This document shows, in pieces, positions 1 through 6,138 of a DNA stretch of 9,599 nucleotides; position 1 is the stretch's first letter; each line of letters starts with the position of its first letter. Origin of the DNA: Thermoplasmata archaeon (GTDB lineage: Archaea; Thermoplasmatota; Thermoplasmata; Lutacidiplasmatales; UBA184); NCBI GenBank assembly GCA_030043835.1, contig JASHWY010000230.1, positions 1 to 9,599 of the forward strand, in the 5' to 3' direction. The notes beneath the pieces are model-generated. The model had not been told where the DNA came from. It was given only the letters and a program-made list of their open reading frames with translations, and did no database searches. The position numbers were made by a program, and so were the translations under genes.

Positions 1-581
1 GCGAACTCCTTCGACAACCGGTCCTGGTAGAGGAAGAAGCTCTCGAAGAGGTCGCGGGAGAGCGAGAGGTCCATCCCCGACTCCCAGTAGTCGAGCGAGC
101 CGAACTTTCCGATCGCCCGGTGGAGGAGGATCACGGGCCGGGCGTCGAGAAAGACGACGAGGTCCGGCCGGAGCGCGAAACCGTAGAGCTCCTGGGCCCA
201 CTCGCGCGACGCGCCGCGAACGATCGCCCGGGCCATGAGGGTGTAGATGTACCGGTCGGCGAGGACCGTACTACCGGCGGCGAGCGCGGGGACGATCTTG
301 TTCTCGAGCTGGTCGGCAAAGTCGACCGAGTAGAGGAGCGCCATCGTGGTCGCTCCCAGGGTGTGGCCCTGCTTCGCCCGGTCGATCTCTTGGCTCACGA
401 GGTCGGAGCGACGGAGCCCGGTATCGACGACCGCGTGGCCCTCGACCTCGAGCCACTGTTTCAAGAGCGAGACCTCGGTCGACCGGCCCGACCCATCGGC
501 CCCTTCGATGACGATGAGCTTCCCCGGGAGCTCCTCGACGGGGAGGCCGGGAAGGCGAGTCCCGTAGGTCCTAGCTGTCAT
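1..581 (-). CDS. Second thymidylate-kinase-like P-loop kinase, Walker A Lys replaced by Arg (3' end beyond window)
   Basis: Open for 193 codons from an ATG at 581-579 to the window edge, so the C-terminus is missing. The fold family is nucleoside monophosphate kinase (TMK-like). A P-loop GADGSGRST lies at residues 27-35, a DFAD block at 87-90 and a DRY motif at 109-111, followed by a Y-W-E-S-G-M-D-L-S-L-S stretch near residues 170-180. The usual P-loop Lys is Arg33 (codon CGG, 485-483), which could abolish or alter ATP use. The dTMP-kinase EPGGT/FPxRxT substrate loop is absent; the aligned segment reads DTGLRRSD. It aligns without gaps to the upstream kinase through the DFAD block, so the two are paralogues. 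The start overlaps the end of the upstream gene by 11 bp, and a gggggag Shine-Dalgarno-like motif (598-592) lies 10 nt ahead, pointing to translational coupling. Family membership is secure. Substrate is unknown: it could be a regulatory or pseudo-kinase partner of its neighbour. A role in polyphosphate metabolism is inferred only from context. Confidence 0.85.
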   Translation of the reverse strand, partial: MTARTYGTRLPGLPVEELPGKLIVIEGADGSGRSTEVSLLKQWLEVEGHAVVDTGLRRSDLVSQEIDRAKQGHTLGATTMALLYSVDFADQLENKIVPALAAGSTVLADRYIYTLMARAIVRGASREWAQELYGFALRPDLVVFLDARPVILLHRAIGKFGSLDYWESGMDLSLSRDLFESFFLYQDRLSKEF

Positions 582-1272
582 GCAGTAGCCGCTCCCCCGT
601 CGGAAAGTCCTTGAGCAGGGGCCGGACGTCCTCGCGCAGCTCCCGCTGGATGCTCTCGACGTCGCGGGTCGCGTCGATCACGGTAAACTCGTCGCTCTTC
701 GCGAGGCGGTCGTACTCCTGCTTTAAGCGCGTCTGGAACCGCTCGTAGCTCTCTTGAAGGTCGTCGGAGAGCCCCAAGTCCATCCCCGCCTCGTAGTACT
801 TGATCTTGAGCCGCGAGGCGATCTTGCGCTTCAGCGATACCGCGACGGGGACCTGGAAGTAGAAGACACGGTCCGGTCGAGGGGCAAACGAGTAGATGGT
901 CCGCACCCAGACGGGCTCGCACCCCCGGGCTGCGTCCCGGACGAACGCCGTGAACGCATACCGGTCGCAGACCACGACGTAGCCCGCCCGAAGGGGGGGA
1001 AGGATCCGTCGCTCGAACCGGTCCGCGAAGTCCGTCGCGTGGAGGAGGCTAAAGGTCGTCGGGGTCAAGAGGCCCTTCTTCTTGCCACGTCGAATCACGC
1101 TCGCGGTGAGCTCCGACGAGTTCCACTCGGTGAAGAAGACCCGGTACCCCTGGGCTTGGAGCCACTTTCCGAGCAGCGCCGCCTGCGTCGACTTCCCGCT
1201 CCCGTCGAGCCCCTCGAAGACCAGGAGGCGCCCCGGATAGCCGTGGTTCGGAAGCGAACGCTCAGCCCTCAC
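571..1272 (-). CDS. Thymidylate-kinase-like P-loop kinase with intact Walker A (possible phosphate/polyphosphate-related kinase)
   Basis: 233 residues, cytosolic by appearance (no signal peptide or membrane segment). It has a canonical P-loop GLDGSGKST at residues 21-29, DFAD at 81-84, DRY at 103-105, an Arg/Lys-rich LID-like stretch at about 148-158 and Y-Y-E-A-G-M-D-L-G-L-S at about 159-169. Length matches thymidylate kinases (about 200-230 residues). However, the dTMP-binding EPGGT-type loop is replaced by TEWNSSE (residues 48-54), so dTMP kinase activity is doubtful despite the automatic 'tmk' label it would probably receive. The start is GTG at 1272, 11 bp inside the end of ppx, preceded by gaggt (1285-1281) at 8-nt spacing. 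The P-loop begins at residue 21, as expected for a compact kinase. It is the middle gene of ppx - kinase - kinase, all co-directional and overlapping, so it is very likely co-transcribed with an exopolyphosphatase. Known fact: PPK2-type polyphosphate kinases are also P-loop proteins structurally related to TMK. Inference: this protein may act in polyphosphate or nucleotide phosphate transfer. Confidence 0.9.
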   Translation of the reverse strand: MRAERSLPNHGYPGRLLVFEGLDGSGKSTQAALLGKWLQAQGYRVFFTEWNSSELTASVIRRGKKKGLLTPTTFSLLHATDFADRFERRILPPLRAGYVVVCDRYAFTAFVRDAARGCEPVWVRTIYSFAPRPDRVFYFQVPVAVSLKRKIASRLKIKYYEAGMDLGLSDDLQESYERFQTRLKQEYDRLAKSDEFTVIDATRDVESIQRELREDVRPLLKDFPTGERLLHDS

Positions 1273-2818
1273 GGACCTTGACCTCGATGTCGAGCGCTCG
1301 CTCCATCGGTTTGCGGATCTTCTCCGGCCAGCGGGAGGAGAGGGCCGTATCCGCGGCGGCAGAAAAGGCCACCGTGAGGACCCGGCCCCCGCTGCCGAGC
1401 GAGAAGCGGGGCCGGCCCGGCTTCGTGAGCTCCGCGCACTCGAGCACGACCCCGAGCCGACGGGCTGCGTCGAGGTCCGACGATCCGATGATCGGTAGGT
1501 AGCCTCGCTTCCAGGTGGACGGGACGTCGTCCCCCTCGTGCAGGTAGGCGATCATGGCGGCGAGGATTACCTCGCGCTGGTCGAGCCCCCAGATCGGGTA
1601 GTTCTGGATGAGGTAGGCCGAATGGGCCGCGTGCTGCCAGAGGTCGATCGCCGTTCCCGCGTCGTGCATCCACGCGGCGACTAAGAGCGCGAGCCGTTCG
1701 CTCCGCCCCCAGTCGAAGCGGGGCGCGAAGAGTTCGAAGAGCGAAAGCGCCGCCTGGGCGACCTCTCGACCGTGGTCGAGGTTGAACGCGAACGACCTTG
1801 CGGCCGCGGTCGCCGAGCGCTCCGCGAGCACCTCGGCGGACGCGGGAAGCTTGGCCCCGATCGCCTCGAGCGCGATCCCGTCCCGGATCCCCGTACCGGC
1901 GACCACGATCCGGTCCGCCCCCGTCTCGCGCACGAGCTCTTCGAGGACGACGATGCCGGCGAGCACCACGTCGGCCCGGTCGCCGCCGATCCCGGGGATC
2001 GCGCGTCGCTTCTCCGCCGGCATCTCTCCCAAGAGCTCCGACAGCGCCTCGATTTCCGTCGAGTAGAGCGGATAACCGTGCACCCGGCCGATCGGATACT
2101 GGCGGAGCTCGATCGCGGCCCGGGCGAGCGAGCGGACGGTGCCTCCGATCCCGTGGACCCGATACCCCTTGCCTCCGAACGCCTCGAGCACGGAGGAGAG
2201 GGTGTCGCGGACGTGGGTCCGAAGCTCCTCGAGCTCGCGATGTTTCGGCGGGTCGTGCTCCAGGAACCGCTGGGAGAGGCGAAGCGCACCCAGCGGGAGG
2301 CTGACGGAATTCCGAAGGGCCCCATCGCGTACGTCGACGAGCTGCATCGATCCCCCGCCCAGGTCGAAGATGACGTCGTGGTCGAGCTCCCACGCGCTCG
2401 CGACCCCGAGGTAGGCGTACCGGGCCTCCTCCGCGCCCGATAGCACCCGAAGGAGGACGCCGGTCGCCCGTTCGACGCGGCGGACGAAGTCGGGACCGTT
2501 CGGGGCGTCGCGCACGGCGCTCGTCGCCACCGCGAGCGTGCGAGGAAGCTCTAAGTCCCGCACGAGCCGGGCGAATCGGCGAACGGCGAGGATCCCCCGC
2601 TCGATCGCTTCCTCCGAGAGCCTTTCGTCGGGCCCGGTGCCGCTCCCCAGCCTCGGGACGTCCTTGCCTTCGTAGAACGCTCGCACGGTCCCGGCGGCCG
2701 TGGTCTCGAACGCGACGAATCGGGCCGTGTTCGAGCCGATGTCGATCACCCCGAGGGTAGAGGCGGGGCGCGCACGGTCGCGCTCCCGGCCGGAATCGGC
2801 GAGTCGGGCTCGGTGCAC
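1262..2818 (-). CDS. ppx: Exopolyphosphatase, Ppx/GppA family
   Basis: 518 residues, close to the length of E. coli Ppx. The N-terminal ASKHA-fold phosphatase core is complete: phosphate-1 loop DIGSNTARF (from residue 26), ATSAVRDA (about 98-105), the catalytic-Glu region LSGAEEARYAYLGV (Glu130/131), DLGGGSMQL (152-160), GIGGTVRS (223-230), GGDRADVVLAG (278-288) and AGTGIRDGI (307-315). The C-terminal half contains the HD-like domain of long Ppx proteins, WMHDAGTAI with His385-Asp386 and further His396 and His399. Family function is processive removal of terminal phosphate from polyphosphate, or hydrolysis of pppGpp to ppGpp; in an archaeal setting exopolyphosphatase is the more likely role. 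The start is GTG at 2818. Starting lower would remove the core strand before DIGSN, so this start is preferred, and a TATA-like element lies about 26 bp upstream. First gene of the ppx - kinase - kinase operon, divergent from the CHAD gene. Gene identity is firm; Ppx versus GppA specificity cannot be settled from sequence alone. Confidence 0.93.
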   Translation of the reverse strand: MHRARLADSGRERDRARPASTLGVIDIGSNTARFVAFETTAAGTVRAFYEGKDVPRLGSGTGPDERLSEEAIERGILAVRRFARLVRDLELPRTLAVATSAVRDAPNGPDFVRRVERATGVLLRVLSGAEEARYAYLGVASAWELDHDVIFDLGGGSMQLVDVRDGALRNSVSLPLGALRLSQRFLEHDPPKHRELEELRTHVRDTLSSVLEAFGGKGYRVHGIGGTVRSLARAAIELRQYPIGRVHGYPLYSTEIEALSELLGEMPAEKRRAIPGIGGDRADVVLAGIVVLEELVRETGADRIVVAGTGIRDGIALEAIGAKLPASAEVLAERSATAAARSFAFNLDHGREVAQAALSLFELFAPRFDWGRSERLALLVAAWMHDAGTAIDLWQHAAHSAYLIQNYPIWGLDQREVILAAMIAYLHEGDDVPSTWKRGYLPIIGSSDLDAARRLGVVLECAELTKPGRPRFSLGSGGRVLTVAFSAAADTALSSRWPEKIRKPMERALDIEVKVREG

Positions 2819-2840
2819 GGCGGGTCAGTCCGTTCGGGTG

Positions 2841-2847
2841 CTAATAG
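2841..2847 (-). promoter_or_regulatory. Putative TATA-like element of the ppx operon
   Basis: On the minus strand this reads ctattag in an otherwise GC-rich region. Its centre is about 26 bp from the GTG of ppx at 2818, the distance expected between an archaeal TATA box and the transcription start. This suggests a leaderless ppx transcript. No Shine-Dalgarno motif is seen before the GTG, which agrees. Confidence 0.5.
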
Positions 2848-2851
2848 CGCT

Positions 2852-2864
2852 GGGGTCGAACCCC
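2852..2864. repeat. 13-bp inverted repeat between two divergent TATA-like elements
   Basis: The arms ggggt and acccc are separated by cga, a perfect 5-bp inverted repeat. Its centre (2858) falls almost exactly midway between the TATA-like elements of ppx (2841-2847) and the CHAD gene (2871-2876). The position would suit an operator acting on both promoters. In DNA this GC-rich, a 5-bp repeat can also arise by chance. Confidence 0.4.
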
Positions 2865-2870
2865 GAATGG

Positions 2871-2876
2871 CTTACA
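2871..2876 (+). promoter_or_regulatory. Putative TATA-like element of the CHAD-methyltransferase operon
   Basis: The sequence cttaca lies with its centre about 28 bp upstream of the GTG start at 2902. No Shine-Dalgarno motif separates them, so a leaderless transcript is likely. The intergenic region between ppx and the CHAD gene is only 83 bp and holds both divergent promoters. Confidence 0.45.
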
Positions 2877-2901
2877 TCGACCCCCTCGCTCTGGGTTCCC
2901 C

Positions 2902-3795
2902 GTGGACACCGAGAGGGACGGCCGATCGGTGCCTCCGGCGTTGCTCGTCCGTGAGCTCGACCGGATCCTCGCGAACGCGATCTCCTCGGTCGACACCGTC
3001 ATCGAGCGTCCCCACCCCACGGCGGGCAGCTTGCACCGACTCCACCGAGAGCTCCGCCGGCTCCGCACCGGGCTCGCCGTCTGGGCACGGCTCCTCTCCC
3101 GCCGGGACCAGGAACGGCTCCGACCGCTCGACCTCCGATTGAAACGGCTCGCCCGACTCGTCGGACGGATCCGCGATCGCGATATCGCGATCGACCTTCT
3201 TTCTCACGTGGACGGCGGCCGGTGGACGCCGGAGGAGACCCTGCGCCTCGCCCGATACCGGACTCGCCTTCGCGATGACGCCCGGACCGGCCGGGAGCTC
3301 CTCCGGGCGTTTCTGAGGGCTGAGCGGGACGCTGGCCTCTTCCCTCAGGTCCGATCCGAGTGGCACCGGCCCCGTCTTCGGTACCGTTCGAACGACGTCC
3401 GGGCGGTCCTTTATCGCTTCCGGGGCCGTGGGGAAGAACGGGTTCGAAAGGCGCGCCGGAAGGCGCGGCGGAGACCGACCACGAGCCGCCTCCACCGCCT
3501 CAGGATCCGCGTCCGAGGGCTTCGCCACGTGATCGACCTCGTCGGGGCGATCGACCCCACCGATGCTCGCCCTCTCTCCGCGCCGGTCCGTCGCCTGCAG
3601 CGCGATCTCGGTCGCCTCCACGACCTCGACGTCGTGCTCGACGGACTCGCTCCCGAGGTCGAGCCCACGGCGTGGGCGAACGCCCTTAGGACCGAACGTC
3701 GTCGCCTCCGCGAGACGCTCTTGAGCTACCTCGAACGGAAGTCAACACCGCTCTGGGCCGCGAAGCGCCCGGGCTCGGGAGCGGGAAATCCGTGA
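2902..3795 (+). CDS. CHAD-domain protein, predicted polyphosphate-binding
   Basis: 297 residues, essentially one CHAD domain (conserved histidine alpha-helical domain). Both halves of the internal repeat are visible. The first has LHRLHRELRRLRTGLAVW (about 44-61) and GRIRDRDIAIDLL (about 88-100). The second has LHRLRIRVRGLRHVIDLV (about 197-214) and LQRDLGRLHDLDVVLDGL (about 233-250). Roughly one residue in five is Arg, with a strongly basic stretch at about 177-190, suiting a polyanion ligand. Known: CHAD domains bind inorganic polyphosphate and localise to polyphosphate granules, and their genes often neighbour ppk/ppx. Here it is divergent from ppx, which supports the same role. There is no fused CYTH (triphosphatase) domain. 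The start GTG at 2902 is supported by the TATA-like element about 28 bp upstream. Its stop overlaps the methyltransferase start by 4 bp (3792-3795), so the two are coupled. Binding function is inferred from family and context. Confidence 0.9.
   Translation: MDTERDGRSVPPALLVRELDRILANAISSVDTVIERPHPTAGSLHRLHRELRRLRTGLAVWARLLSRRDQERLRPLDLRLKRLARLVGRIRDRDIAIDLLSHVDGGRWTPEETLRLARYRTRLRDDARTGRELLRAFLRAERDAGLFPQVRSEWHRPRLRYRSNDVRAVLYRFRGRGEERVRKARRKARRRPTTSRLHRLRIRVRGLRHVIDLVGAIDPTDARPLSAPVRRLQRDLGRLHDLDVVLDGLAPEVEPTAWANALRTERRRLRETLLSYLERKSTPLWAAKRPGSGAGNP
3174..3193. repeat. Perfect 20-bp palindrome inside the CHAD gene
   Basis: The sequence cgatcgcgatatcgcgatcg is its own reverse complement and contains two GATC sites and two TCGCGA sites. 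It encodes the conserved R-D-R-D-I-A-I-D segment of the CHAD domain. The reading frame explains part of the pattern, because Arg-Asp codons (cgc gat) are nearly self-complementary with Ile-Ala-Ile (atc gcg atc). It may therefore have no separate function. Confidence 0.9.
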
Positions 3796-5315
3796 AGGAC
3801 CCTGGCCCGTCGCTCGGGGACGGTAGCCGATCCCATCCGCTTCGAGCGGCGCTCGGGGAGACCGGCGCGATCGGCGCCACGGTACGTCAGCTCGCGACCC
3901 GACTCGACATGGCCCCCCGCCACATCGAACGCGCGCTCGACCGTCTCGAGCGCGACGGCGATGCCTTGAGGCTCGGTCGGGGGCTGTGGGTGCTCCGAGC
4001 GTTCGAGACGCTCGCCGACCGGGACGATTTCGTCGACCCCGGATCGTTCGTTGAGCGGTTCCAACAGGAGAACGGAGTCTCCCTCGGCCGCTACGCGGGA
4101 CCGATCACCTTCCGGTCGAACGATGCGACCCCCGTCCACCGTTGGTGGCCCTACGTCCAAGGGTACTCGGCCGAGTTCGTCCGGTCGATGCTCTCCGCGC
4201 ACTCCGTCGTGCGGGGAGCGACCGTCCTCGACCCGTTCGCCGGCAGCGGAACGACCCTCGTCGAGGCGCGTCGTGCGGGAGCCCGTGCGCAAGGAACCGA
4301 GCTCCTTCTCCCCGCGGTCCTCGCCGCTCGGGTGAAGACGGGCTTCGAGCTCGAGGCGGCACCGGTGAGCCGCGGGGCGGAAGGGGTCCTTAACCGGGCG
4401 CGGACCCTATCGCCCGGGCCGCTTCCGTTCCTTCGAGAGACCCGGCGGCAGTTCAGCCCCGACGCGCTCGAGGAGCTCACCCGACTGAGGGACGCGCTGC
4501 CGCCCGAGGGGGACCCGGTCGCCGACGCGCTCCGGCTCGCGTTCGGGCGAATCCTGATCCCGTCGAGCCGACTCCATCGCTCTCCCTGTCTCGGCTACGG
4601 CCGGCGACACGAATCGGACGGACCGAACCCCACGGACCGGTTCCTGACCGCGATCGCGGAGATGACGGACGACCTCCGCGAACTCAAGGCCGAGAGGGGG
4701 CGCTGGGGACCCGACGCCTCCATCCAGGCCCAGGACGCGCGGACCGCAGGGTGGCCACCGGGATCGGTCGATTTCGCCGTGACGAGCCCCCCGTACGTGA
4801 ACGGCATGGATTACGTCATGAACTACAAGGTCGACCTGGCGTGGCTCGGATACGCTCGCTCGTACCGCGATCTCACGCTCCTTCGTCGCGCGGAGGTCGC
4901 TTGCGACAACCTCCCCCGGTCCGAGACCCTCCGCTATGTCGGCCTTGAACGTACCCCGGACCCGTGGCTTAACGAGATCCTGCCGCGGATCCGGGAGAAC
5001 GTGGCCCGGAAAGGCTCGTACCGCCGGGACGACATGCACGCGATCGTGCACCGTTACTTCGCGGACCTTAAACCGGTGCTTGCGGGGGTGTACCGCGCCC
5101 TCGTTCCTGGGGGTCGTTTCGTCCTCGTCGTCGGGGACTCGCTCCTAGCCGGCACGTACGTGCCCGGAGACCTCCTCGTCGCGCGCCTCGGGACTTCGGT
5201 CGGGTTCTCGATCGCGTCGGTCGAGGTTGCCCGCAGGCGTAGGAGCGGCCAGCGCCGGTCGTTCGAGCTCCGGGAATCGGTCGTCACCCTCGAACGCCCC
5301 CGAGGTGCCGGATAG
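3792..5315 (+). CDS. Winged-helix/SAM-dependent methyltransferase, amino-MTase type (DPFAGSGTT...TSPPY)
   Basis: 507 residues. An N-terminal winged-helix-like segment (about 22-68, with IGATVRQLATRLDMAPRHIE then a basic hairpin ending LGRGLWVL) is followed by a linker with HRWWPYVQGYS (about 116-126). The SAM-binding motif I DPFAGSGTT (147-155) with GTEL (168-171) comes next, then a variable region (190-320), and the catalytic motif IV TSPPY (331-335) followed by VNGMDYVMNYKVDLAWLG. A further strand GGRFVLVVGDS (440-450) closes the Rossmann fold. S/D-PPY marks enzymes that methylate exocyclic amino groups (N6-adenine, N4-cytosine, or guanine-N2 in RNA). Motif I precedes motif IV, opposite to the common beta-class DNA methylases, as in alpha/gamma classes and tRNA enzymes. 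No restriction endonuclease adjoins it, so it is an orphan DNA methylase or an RNA methylase; the wHTH favours a nucleic-acid target. GTG start overlaps the CHAD stop by 4 bp, with gggag (3777-3781) 10 nt upstream. The product class is clear; the substrate is not. Confidence 0.85.
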   Translation: MKDPGPSLGDGSRSHPLRAALGETGAIGATVRQLATRLDMAPRHIERALDRLERDGDALRLGRGLWVLRAFETLADRDDFVDPGSFVERFQQENGVSLGRYAGPITFRSNDATPVHRWWPYVQGYSAEFVRSMLSAHSVVRGATVLDPFAGSGTTLVEARRAGARAQGTELLLPAVLAARVKTGFELEAAPVSRGAEGVLNRARTLSPGPLPFLRETRRQFSPDALEELTRLRDALPPEGDPVADALRLAFGRILIPSSRLHRSPCLGYGRRHESDGPNPTDRFLTAIAEMTDDLRELKAERGRWGPDASIQAQDARTAGWPPGSVDFAVTSPPYVNGMDYVMNYKVDLAWLGYARSYRDLTLLRRAEVACDNLPRSETLRYVGLERTPDPWLNEILPRIRENVARKGSYRRDDMHAIVHRYFADLKPVLAGVYRALVPGGRFVLVVGDSLLAGTYVPGDLLVARLGTSVGFSIASVEVARRRRSGQRRSFELRESVVTLERPRGAG

Positions 5316-5340
5316 CCTGTTGGGGTCGTGCCGGTCGAAG

Positions 5341-5352
5341 GAAATCCTTAAC
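5341..5352 (+). promoter_or_regulatory. Putative BRE/TATA promoter of the HAD phosphatase gene
   Basis: gaaatccttaac is the only AT-rich patch in the 73-bp gap between the methyltransferase stop (5315) and the ATG at 5389. Initiation about 26 bp downstream would give a leader of roughly 14 nt, which would contain the ggag ribosome-binding site at 5380-5383. This suggests the HAD gene is not simply part of the upstream operon. Confidence 0.45.
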
Positions 5353-5388
5353 GGGGGGAGGTGCGCGTCGGTCCCCACCGGAGAGGAG

Positions 5389-6132
5389 ATGCCGCCCCGG
5401 GACGCCCACCCACGCTTCCTCGAACCGCTCCTCGGCATCGCCTTCGACCTCGACGGGACGCTCATCCTTTCCCGTCACGACTTCCGGCGGATGCGAGCCG
5501 AAGTGATCCGCATCGCGGAGCGGCACGGAGTCGTGCCCGGACACCTTTCGCTCGAAGCGCCGATCCACCGGATCATCGAGACCAGCCGCGAGGAGATTCG
5601 GAACTCGGGGGCGCCCGAGAGCGCCCTCTACCGGTTCGAGGCGGAGCAGCAGAAGGCGATCGATGCGATCGAGCTCGAGGCCCTCCCCCGGACCGTTCCC
5701 CGTCCGGGAGCGGAGCCGCTCTTGAGGATGCTCAGCGATCGCGGCTTCCGGATCGGGCTCCTGACCCGGGCGTCGGAGACGTTTGCCCGTTCCGCCCTCA
5801 ACCGTACGGGGCTCGCGCCGTTCTTCGGCTACTTACGGAGCCGGAGCGCGGAGGGTCCGGCGAAGCCATCGCCCGAGTCGCTCCTCCACCTTCTTCACGC
5901 CATGCAGGTGCCGATCGATCGCGCCGTCTACGTGGGCGATCACCTTCTGGACGCGGAGTGCGCGGTCGCCGCCCGCGTGCGGTTCTATGCCGTGCTGCCC
6001 GATCCGACGGAATCGTCCGGCTCCACGATGACCATGGACCGGTTCCTGGCCGCCGGCGCGTCCGCGGTCGCGAAGGACCTCACGGAGCTCGCGCGCCAGC
6101 TCGACGTGATGCCCACCGCGACGAGTCGCTGA
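5389..6132 (+). CDS. HAD-superfamily hydrolase (phosphoglycolate phosphatase-like)
   Basis: 247 residues from the ATG at 5389. That start has a ggag ribosome-binding site 5 nt upstream and sits 17 residues before motif I. The frame is open further upstream to 5227, but the extension would overlap the methyltransferase gene and looks unrelated to the family. All four HAD motifs are present: FDLDGTL with nucleophile Asp20 and acid Asp22, GLLTRAS with Thr126, Lys159 in GPAKPSP, and YVGDHLLDAE with Asp184 and Asp188. The region between motifs I and II (about 25-105) is a helical type-1 cap, so this is subfamily IA, typical of phosphoglycolate phosphatase, beta-phosphoglucomutase and pyrophosphatase-like enzymes. 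Predicted reaction is Mg2+-dependent hydrolysis of a small phosphomonoester in the cytosol; the substrate cannot be read from the sequence. It has its own promoter-like element and ends 6 bp from the convergent flavoprotein gene. Confidence 0.88.
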   Translation: MPPRDAHPRFLEPLLGIAFDLDGTLILSRHDFRRMRAEVIRIAERHGVVPGHLSLEAPIHRIIETSREEIRNSGAPESALYRFEAEQQKAIDAIELEALPRTVPRPGAEPLLRMLSDRGFRIGLLTRASETFARSALNRTGLAPFFGYLRSRSAEGPAKPSPESLLHLLHAMQVPIDRAVYVGDHLLDAECAVAARVRFYAVLPDPTESSGSTMTMDRFLAAGASAVAKDLTELARQLDVMPTATSR

Positions 6133-6138
6133 CGGAGC

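Noticed and set aside
1772..2443. Long plus-strand open frame opposite ppx (about 223 codons)
   Set aside because: It lies antisense to well-conserved ppx motifs and has low-complexity composition; high GC makes such shadow frames common.
2851..2866. T-arm-like sequence (ggggttcgacccc on the minus strand), possible tRNA
   Set aside because: No matching acceptor stem, D-arm or anticodon arm is found on either side; the surrounding sequence is promoter region and the CHAD gene start.
3792..5315. Restriction-modification system
   Set aside because: No endonuclease or specificity gene is next to the methyltransferase; its neighbours are CHAD and HAD genes.
5227..5388. 54-residue N-terminal extension of the HAD gene
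   Set aside because: It overlaps the methyltransferase gene, is low complexity, and the ATG at 5389 has a good ribosome-binding site at the expected distance from motif I.
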